Below are positions 1 through 5,304 of a stretch of 6,165 bases of DNA, one piece after another. Made by a program: the position numbers and the translations under genes. Location: positions 1 to 6,165 of the forward strand of contig JAFYIK010000176.1 of assembly GCA_017538685.1 (NCBI GenBank). Reading direction: 5' to 3'. The notes under the pieces are model-generated. The model was not told the DNA's origin. It searched no databases and saw only the letters and a list, made by a program, of their open reading frames with translations. Each line of letters opens with the position of its first letter. Within the stretch, counting starts at the first letter, position 1. Origin of the DNA: Bacteroidales bacterium (lineage in GTDB: Bacteria; Bacteroidota; Bacteroidia; Bacteroidales; UBA932).

Positions 1-2
1 GC

Positions 3-1811
3 TTCCTCGGCTACGGCCCCTTCAACAAGCTCCGCAGCGGCGACTACAGCACCGCCGCCTCGGGCGATGTGGCCAAGTTCAATGTGTGGAACAGAATGTA
101 CATAGGCATCAGGCAGTGCACGGTGTTTATGGAATACGTAGACCTGGACAAGGAAGACACCGCAAAGGTCAGGGATGCGATGAGGGCTGAAGCCCGCTTC
201 CTCCGCGCCTTCTACTACTTCTGCCTCCTCAGGCAGTACGGCCCGGTTATCATATGGGGCGATGAACTTGCTCCGGAAACCGCGGAAGGAGCTTCGCTCG
301 ACCGCAACACGCTCGAAGAAAACATAGAGTTCATCGTCAGCGAGCTGGACAAGGCTGCCAAGGACCTTCCTATGAGCCTGTCTGAAATCGGAGCCAACGA
401 TTCCTGGACCGGCCGCGTCACCAAACCCGCAGCCCTCGCGCTTAAGTCCAGGGTGCTCCTATATGCCGCCTCCCCGCTCTACAACGGACAGGACGGCGCC
501 ACCCTCAGGAGCCTCTACGCCGCAAAGAAGAACCTCTACGGCAAGAAGATCTATCCGGACTACGACCAGAGCAAGTGGCAGGATGCCGCGGACGCCGCCA
601 AGGCCGTCATAGATCTCAACGCCTTCTCCCTCTGCGCCCCCACCGAGGGCACCAACGACTTCCAGAGGGCCGCATCCGCCTACCAGAACGTCTTCTTCCA
701 GACCTGGAATACCGAGACCATCTGGGGCTGGTGGCATCTGGGCATAGGCCACAACGACGGAGGCTTCGCAACCTGGATCGGAGCGACCGGTTCGTTTATG
801 TACGCCACCGTGCCCAACTTCCCTTCGCCGACCATCACCACCTCCTACGAGATGCTGCAGGCCTACACCCCGTCGCTCAAGATGGTGGACGCCTATCCGA
901 TGGCCGAAAGCGGACGTTATCCCGTGCTCGGTTATGAGAAGAGCGGCCGTTTCAACGACCTCTCCAAGCCTATCGTGGACGCCACGTCGGGTTACAAGAC
1001 CACAGGCTGGACAGACAGTTATGTGCAGCCGGTGGACGCCGACTGGGCGCCCGCTTTCAAGGCCCACAACACCACGGTAGGCCGCGACGCGCGTTTCTAT
1101 TCCAGCCTGGTCCCGGACGGATTCTACTGGCCCAGCGACAAGATCAAGAAACGCTGGGTGAGCTTCAAGAGCACCACCGACCCTATGGTCACCGTGCCCG
1201 TGACGAAGTTCGAATCTGCCGCGCTCAACTGGGTGGGCTACGCCTGCCGCCGCTGGTACAAGGCCAACACCGCCTTCGTCACCGGAGCGGACTTCACCGG
1301 AGCCCAGCGCTACGTCTACCCGGCCTTCAGGCTTGCCGAGATCTATCTCAACTACGCCGAAGCCTGCAACGAAAAGCCGGTCAGGGAGGTGGACGAAGCT
1401 ATCTCTTACCTTGATAAGGTCCGCGCACGCAGCGGCCTGAAAGGCATACGCGCCGCATACCCCGAGATCAATTTCGACGCCGCAGAAGCCACATCGACTA
1501 TAGCCGGTATCACCCGCACGAACAAAGAGTGGCTCCGCTGGTTCATCCTACAGGAGCGCTGGTGCGAGTTCGGAATGGAAGCTATGCGCCACTACGATAT
1601 GTGCCGCTGGCTGCGCGCGGAAGACGAGTATCCCGCAGCTGCCTGGACCCTCAATATGAAAGCCGAGAACTACGAGGATCTCTACACCAGGGTCAGCAAC
1701 ATAATGCCTATGGACCCTGCGGACTTCCACTACCGCGACTACTTCTACCCCATCATCTCCACCCAGCTTGCGGAGATGGTCAACTTCACTCAAAACCCCG
1801 GATGGGAATAG
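3..1811 (+). CDS. SusD/RagB-family outer-membrane glycan-binding lipoprotein, 5' truncated
   Basis: SusD-family proteins are surface lipoproteins that sit on a SusC TonB-dependent transporter and capture oligosaccharides for import. The frame is open from the left edge; the GTG at 69 is an internal Val codon, because 22 further in-frame residues precede it without a stop, so the true start, signal peptide and lipobox lie upstream. Visible: 602 residues. Family hallmarks in order: WNRMYIGIRQ (from 87), the helix EARFLRAFYYFCLLRQYG (from 189), the TPR-like stretch around TKPAALALKSRVLLYAASPL (from 420), FRLAEIYLNYAEACNE (near 1326), ERWCEFGMEAMRHYDMCRW (near 1554) and the C-terminal NFTQNPGWE ending. 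Family length suggests roughly 70-130 residues are missing. One oddity is RQCTVFME, where family members commonly have Asn in place of this Thr (from memory). The DUF1735 gene starts 4 nt after the stop. The substrate cannot be read from this sequence. Confidence 0.97.
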   Translation, partial: FLGYGPFNKLRSGDYSTAASGDVAKFNVWNRMYIGIRQCTVFMEYVDLDKEDTAKVRDAMRAEARFLRAFYYFCLLRQYGPVIIWGDELAPETAEGASLDRNTLEENIEFIVSELDKAAKDLPMSLSEIGANDSWTGRVTKPAALALKSRVLLYAASPLYNGQDGATLRSLYAAKKNLYGKKIYPDYDQSKWQDAADAAKAVIDLNAFSLCAPTEGTNDFQRAASAYQNVFFQTWNTETIWGWWHLGIGHNDGGFATWIGATGSFMYATVPNFPSPTITTSYEMLQAYTPSLKMVDAYPMAESGRYPVLGYEKSGRFNDLSKPIVDATSGYKTTGWTDSYVQPVDADWAPAFKAHNTTVGRDARFYSSLVPDGFYWPSDKIKKRWVSFKSTTDPMVTVPVTKFESAALNWVGYACRRWYKANTAFVTGADFTGAQRYVYPAFRLAEIYLNYAEACNEKPVREVDEAISYLDKVRARSGLKGIRAAYPEINFDAAEATSTIAGITRTNKEWLRWFILQERWCEFGMEAMRHYDMCRWLRAEDEYPAAAWTLNMKAENYEDLYTRVSNIMPMDPADFHYRDYFYPIISTQLAEMVNFTQNPGWE

Positions 1812-1818
1812 GCCTATG
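1809..1818 (+). promoter_or_regulatory. susD-like / DUF1735 gene junction, stop-GCCT-ATG
   Basis: TAG, 4-nt spacer GCCT, ATG. No Shine-Dalgarno-like AGGAGG is placed to serve the ATG, as usual in Bacteroidota. The spacing suggests translational coupling or re-initiation within one transcript. The first codons downstream (AAA AAG ATA TTA TTT) are notably AT-rich compared with the surrounding DNA, which would keep the start region unstructured. Confidence 0.55.
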
Positions 1819-1866
1819 AAAAAGATATTATTTGTAATCGCGACTCTCGTGCTCGCCGCATCCTGC
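1816..1866 (+). other. Lipoprotein signal peptide and lipobox of the DUF1735 protein
   Basis: Encodes two Lys, a hydrophobic core and LAASC; the Cys17 codon is at 1864-1866. Leu sits at -4 relative to Cys, a relaxed lipobox of the kind common in Bacteroidota. The next residues, IED then SRD, are acidic, as in surface lipoprotein export signals of this phylum. It decides the start codon at 1816. Confidence 0.8.
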
Positions 1867-3741
1867 ATCGAGGACTCGAGGGACAACTTTATGGTTCCGG
1901 ACTCCCTGGCCCTGGTGTTCACCGACCAGGTCGTGCCCGTGTCGGTCTATGCCGGTTCGGCCACCATCACGGTGCAGAAATCCGGAAAAGGCACCGAGGC
2001 GGCGAAAGTCACCCTCGGGGTTTCGGCCGATTCGCTCACTGCCTACAACGCTGCAAACGGCAGCGCTTTCACCGTGCTTGACGCGTCGAAATACGACTTC
2101 TCGTCCAACACGGTAGCGATTCCCGCCTCGGCGGCCACCGCCAGTCTGGCTGTCAAATGGACGCCCGAGACCGTGTCTCCCGCACTCGACGGCGCCAATT
2201 CTGTGATTCCGGTGACCATCTCCGAGGCCAGCCCCCTGACGGTCAATCCCAGGCGCAACCTCGTGCTTCTGAACATACTCAATTCGCAGGTCGGCCTGGC
2301 ATCTTCCGGCTCGGTCATCAAGGCCAGCGAAGAAGCTTCCGAGGATGCTGAAGTGTCGCTAAAGGTCAGCGTGGACAATGTCCTGCCTATGGACCTCAAG
2401 CTCACTATCGTCAAAGACGACGCCCTGGTCGCGGCCTACAACGCCGAGAAAGCTACATCTTTCATCGCGGCCCCGGACGGATTCGTCCAGCTGGCTGCAG
2501 ACGGCTACACCCTCAAGGCCGGTGACTCAGACTGCTTCTGCGACGTGGTTCTCAACAATTCGGCCCTCTTCAAAGGAGGCAAGATGATGGATTTCTCATC
2601 CATACTCGTCCCGTTCAAGATCAGCTCAACCTCCCAGAACGGAGTGGGCATCGCCGACAAGGTCTACTACCTTGAGGTGAAATCTCCTCTCTCTTCCGCC
2701 GGTGTCAGCCGCGTCTGGGGCCTCTTCTCCACCGAGAAAGTCTGGAGTGTGGATTACTTCCCCGCCGAATATCAGGACAAGGGCGGCGACCGTAACCTTG
2801 CGCTCGACAAGGATTGGGTCTACCTGCCTTATGCAATAGGAAGCAGTGTGGCGAAGATAACCGCAATCAGCATTGCCGACCCGACCAACACGATGCAGGT
2901 CAACTGCGAGGGTTTCGTCGCCAGCACTATCACCACCGCCTGCGTGAGGGTGATCGACCGAGGCAACGGCACCACTATGCTGACTGCTTCCGCAGCCTCT
3001 GAGGCCGGAGATAAATTCGCCTTCTATTCCTGGGAGAACGGCATCGACAAGGCGCCCAGGATCGATATGCTCCAGCGTACGTGGCGTCGCGCGGCCGACC
3101 GTTACGAGTTCCACGGCACCTGGGAGGACGGTATGGTCTACGCCCACGCATATCAGGGCGTGTTCTCCACCAGGTATGAGGTGAAGAACGGCAGTTTCGT
3201 GAAGACCGACCGCACCCTCGTCAATGTGCCGTTCACCGGCTTCGGCGGCGAGTATAAGTATCCCGGACAGGACCAGATGCTGTTCGCTAGTTCCGACACT
3301 TCGGCCCTTATCACTCCGAAGGGAACCACCTACCAGCAGGCCGACGGGCAGGACACACACGATATGGCATTCGAAGAATTCCCCGCCTACAAGATGGCCT
3401 ACGGCTTCCGTCCGTTCACCTTCAAGGGCGAGAAATACATAGCCTACACGCAGTACGACCTTCTCGACGACCTGAAGGAAGACGGCATCACTCCTTACAC
3501 GAGCAAGAAGCGCGCAAGGCTGGTAATAGTCAGGGACAAGGGCGGATTCAAGGCCTCCCTCGACCCGGACGAGAGGGACATCTTCTACGAAGCTCCCCTG
3601 CAGGGCGAAGACTTCCTGGATATGGCCGTCGACGAGCCCAAGTCCGCACAGGGCGACTGCGCGGTGTGCGTGCTCGAAGACAAGGTCTATATCGCGGCAG
3701 GAGCCCAGGGCTTGGGCGTGAGCGTATTCAAGCTCGAATAA
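1816..3741 (+). CDS. Lipoprotein with two DUF1735-like domains, putative surface glycan-binding protein (SusE-position)
   Basis: A 641-aa protein. I chose ATG 1816 because it begins a lipoprotein signal (MKKILFVIATLVLAASC, acylated Cys17); the in-frame ATG at 1768 would add 16 polar residues inside susD and bury the signal. Residues about 30-155 match the DUF1735 (BT_3987-like N-terminal) pattern: AYNAANGSAF, a YDFSS...VAIPASAATASL strand pair, then VIPVTIS. Residues about 160-290 repeat that pattern (AYNAEKATSF, YTLKAGDSD, ILVPFKIS), so the domain looks duplicated. Residues about 296-641 are unrecognised; segments such as RNLALDKDWVYLPYA and the terminal LEDKVYIAAGAQGLGVSVFK recall beta-propeller blades, which is only inference. 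The acidic CIEDSRD after the lipidated Cys resembles Bacteroidota surface-export signals. A place directly after susD is typical of surface glycan-binding proteins. DUF1735 also occurs on enzymes such as GH18 endoglycosidases, but I see no GH18 DxxDxDxE motif here. Confidence 0.85.
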   Translation: MKKILFVIATLVLAASCIEDSRDNFMVPDSLALVFTDQVVPVSVYAGSATITVQKSGKGTEAAKVTLGVSADSLTAYNAANGSAFTVLDASKYDFSSNTVAIPASAATASLAVKWTPETVSPALDGANSVIPVTISEASPLTVNPRRNLVLLNILNSQVGLASSGSVIKASEEASEDAEVSLKVSVDNVLPMDLKLTIVKDDALVAAYNAEKATSFIAAPDGFVQLAADGYTLKAGDSDCFCDVVLNNSALFKGGKMMDFSSILVPFKISSTSQNGVGIADKVYYLEVKSPLSSAGVSRVWGLFSTEKVWSVDYFPAEYQDKGGDRNLALDKDWVYLPYAIGSSVAKITAISIADPTNTMQVNCEGFVASTITTACVRVIDRGNGTTMLTASAASEAGDKFAFYSWENGIDKAPRIDMLQRTWRRAADRYEFHGTWEDGMVYAHAYQGVFSTRYEVKNGSFVKTDRTLVNVPFTGFGGEYKYPGQDQMLFASSDTSALITPKGTTYQQADGQDTHDMAFEEFPAYKMAYGFRPFTFKGEKYIAYTQYDLLDDLKEDGITPYTSKKRARLVIVRDKGGFKASLDPDERDIFYEAPLQGEDFLDMAVDEPKSAQGDCAVCVLEDKVYIAAGAQGLGVSVFKLE

Positions 3742-3748
3742 GCCTATG
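3739..3748 (+). promoter_or_regulatory. DUF1735 / first DUF4855 gene junction, stop-GCCT-ATG
   Basis: TAA, 4-nt spacer GCCT, ATG: the same spacer sequence and length as at the previous junction. No purine-rich ribosome binding site is visible. Consistent with coupled translation in one operon. Confidence 0.55.
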
Positions 3749-3796
3749 CGCAGATGGCTCGCACCGACCCTTCTGGCCCTTCTTGCCGCAGCCTGC
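3746..3796 (+). other. Lipoprotein signal peptide and lipobox of the first DUF4855 protein
   Basis: MRRW, then a hydrophobic Leu/Ala core and LAAAC, with the Cys17 codon at 3794-3796. It has the same length and the same Leu13/Ala15/Cys17 spacing as the lipoproteins on either side. Two Gly and then two Glu residues within six positions follow the Cys. Confidence 0.8.
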
Positions 3797-5257
3797 GGCG
3801 GGGAGCCGGAAGGGTTTGTCGGCGAGCCAGCCCTCAAGCTCACGGTCAGCGAGGAAGGCCACACGATGGCCACTGTCCACGTCGAAAGCATCTTCTGCGA
3901 CGAAGTGTTCGTGCTCGCGGGAGAGCCCGATGCGGCCCCTGCGGCGGATGAGATAATCGGCAGCGGCATTCAGCCCACGGACGGCAGGGTCCTTCTCACC
4001 GGCCTAACCCCCGGCAAGAGATACACCGCCTACGGAGTCGGCCGCAAAGGCGACGCCCTTTCCAAAGTGGCCAGGGCCAATTTCTCCACCGGAGTGGAAA
4101 CGGGCGACCTTTATCCCTACGAGAAAGGACGCAACGGCGCGCCGCAGTTCGCGGACATCACCCTTTGCACCGGAGGCGGCAGGCCGAACAGCAACGCCTG
4201 GTTCACGGTGCCGGCCGAATGGGACAAAGGGCGCTTCGCCCCGCACGTGAGTTACACTGATTCCGAAGGGCCGCACTGGCTATTCGAAGCCTTCCTTTCC
4301 ATCACGGGCACCGACCCCGACGGAAAAACTTTCTGCATCAACAACAACGGCGCACAGTCGGCTGGTAAGGATTCCTGGGAGAATCTGGCCCGCTACTGGG
4401 CCGGGCCGGAAGGCGCGTTCTGCGCGCTGGACGAAGCGATAGGCGACGCGGCGCGCGAGACAGGCACGGCCCCCGCAAAGCGCTACGCCGTGATGATGAT
4501 CCCGGACCCGATAATGTTCGAACGCTTCTCGGACAAGAACTCCTCGACCACCTATTGGGGAGCGCTCGGGGGCAGAATGCTGAACTTCGCCGACTCCGAC
4601 GACCAGGTCAGCGCCCTGAAGTGGTACATAGACTATGTCCGGGCCGAGTTCGCAGCCCGCAATTTCAAGTACCTCGAGCTTGCAGGCTTCTACATCATCT
4701 CCGAGGAACTGGTCGCACGGCCGGGAGGATGGAACTACGACCAGAAGCGCTGGGACAGGATACTGCCCGTGGTCGGCGCCTATCTCGACTCCTGCAACGA
4801 GGGACTGTACTGGATACCATATCTGGGAGCCGACGGCACCGACATATGGCGAACTCTGGGCATAAGCTACGCCTGGCTGCAGCCGAACTATTATTGGGAT
4901 ACCTCGGGCAGCAAACCGATAGGCAAGACGGTCCGGAAGATAAAGCAGCTCGGGATGGGCATCGAACTGGAATTCGAGTACTCGATGGTGGAGGAAGTTA
5001 TGAAGACGCCCGGTATTATGGGACCCGACGGACAGGGACGCTATGTGTTTACGCTATCGGACGTGCCGTCGCTCCGCGCCCGTTTCCGGGAGTATATGAC
5101 AGCGTTCAAGGACGCCGGCCTCTACGGCAAAGAGCGGATAGCTCTTTACTCGGGCTCAAATGCCCTCTATCAACTTGCTAGTTCGGCCGAAAATGACGAT
5201 ATTGCGATGTATCTCGAATTATGCCGTTTCATAAGTGAAAACCCTTTGAGACAATGA
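3746..5257 (+). CDS. DUF4855-domain lipoprotein with N-terminal Fn3-like domain, candidate glycoside hydrolase
   Basis: A 503-aa complete protein. The signal peptide MRRWLAPTLLALLAAAC gives lipidated Cys17. Residues about 27-116 look fibronectin-III-like (VLLTGLTPGKRYTAYGV, ending in ANFSTG). Residues about 136-500 match DUF4855, a Bacteroidota-rich family of uncertain function. Blocks in order: GRFAPHVSY (162-170), HWLFEAF (177-183, Glu181), RYAVMMIPDPIMFERF (246-261), SSTTYWG (266-272), KYLELAGFYIISEE (308-321), LYWIPY (354-359), YAWLQPNYYWD (375-385), GIELEFEYS (405-413). The last four look like successive barrel strands carrying Glu311, Glu320/321 and Glu407/409/411, so a TIM-barrel hydrolase is inferred, not shown. 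It starts 4 nt after the DUF1735 gene and overlaps the next gene by 4 nt. Acidic residues after Cys17 (CGGEPE) are compatible with surface display. Alternative: a catalytically inactive glycan-binding protein. Confidence 0.85.
   Translation: MRRWLAPTLLALLAAACGGEPEGFVGEPALKLTVSEEGHTMATVHVESIFCDEVFVLAGEPDAAPAADEIIGSGIQPTDGRVLLTGLTPGKRYTAYGVGRKGDALSKVARANFSTGVETGDLYPYEKGRNGAPQFADITLCTGGGRPNSNAWFTVPAEWDKGRFAPHVSYTDSEGPHWLFEAFLSITGTDPDGKTFCINNNGAQSAGKDSWENLARYWAGPEGAFCALDEAIGDAARETGTAPAKRYAVMMIPDPIMFERFSDKNSSTTYWGALGGRMLNFADSDDQVSALKWYIDYVRAEFAARNFKYLELAGFYIISEELVARPGGWNYDQKRWDRILPVVGAYLDSCNEGLYWIPYLGADGTDIWRTLGISYAWLQPNYYWDTSGSKPIGKTVRKIKQLGMGIELEFEYSMVEEVMKTPGIMGPDGQGRYVFTLSDVPSLRARFREYMTAFKDAGLYGKERIALYSGSNALYQLASSAENDDIAMYLELCRFISENPLRQ
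3824..4093 (+). other. Fibronectin type III-like domain region within the first DUF4855 protein
   Basis: Residues about 27-116. The strongest evidence is the strand-turn-strand LTGLTPGKRYTAYGVG, a typical Fn3 E-F region, and the closing ANFSTG strand. Such domains usually space a catalytic domain away from the membrane anchor. The first half is divergent, so the boundary is approximate. The downstream paralogue lacks this segment. Confidence 0.6.
5254..5257 (+). promoter_or_regulatory. ATGA start/stop overlap between the two DUF4855 genes
   Basis: The ATG (5254-5256) of the second gene overlaps the TGA (5255-5257) of the first, a classic translational coupling arrangement. The roughly 90 bases upstream are locally AT-richer than the rest of the gene, with runs such as GAAAATGACGATATTG, which may help re-initiation. 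It suggests the two paralogues are made together. Confidence 0.7.
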
Positions 5258-5304
5258 GAAGAATTCTGGTCGTACTTTTCTTCGCGCTGCTATGCGCCGG
5301 ATGC
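5254..5304 (+). other. Lipoprotein signal peptide and lipobox of the second DUF4855 protein
   Basis: MRRI, then a hydrophobic Val/Leu/Phe core and LCAGC, with the Cys17 codon at 5302-5304. Unlike the two upstream lipoproteins it is followed by a neutral Pro/Ala-rich stretch (NPPAAASP), without an obvious acidic surface-export signal. Confidence 0.75.

Noticed and set aside
69..71. GTG at 69 as the start of the susD-like gene
   Set aside because: The frame is open to the left edge with SusD-like sequence before it, and a start here would leave the protein without a signal peptide or the beginning of the fold.
459..1067. A 202-codon antisense ORF inside the susD-like gene
   Set aside because: Its Gly/Val/Leu-rich composition is that of a GC-rich reading-frame shadow, and it is fully covered by a strongly supported gene on the other strand.
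1768..1815. Upstream in-frame ATG extending the DUF1735 protein by 16 residues
   Set aside because: The extension overlaps susD and would put charged residues before a clear lipoprotein signal peptide that starts at 1816.
2626..3969. A 447-codon antisense ORF across the DUF1735 / DUF4855 junction
   Set aside because: It lies opposite two genes with signal peptides and family motifs, and its translation has no recognisable domain. Long antisense frames are expected opposite GC-rich, codon-biased genes.
4555..5181. A 208-codon + strand ORF in another frame of the first DUF4855 gene
   Set aside because: Its Arg/Gly-rich translation has no motif, while the overlapping frame holds the conserved DUF4855 blocks shared with the paralogue.
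5150..5253. An internal promoter for the second DUF4855 gene in the locally AT-richer end of the first
   Set aside because: I could not find a convincing Bacteroidota TAnnTTTG -7 element with a TTTG -33 element at proper spacing, and the ATGA overlap already explains expression by coupling.
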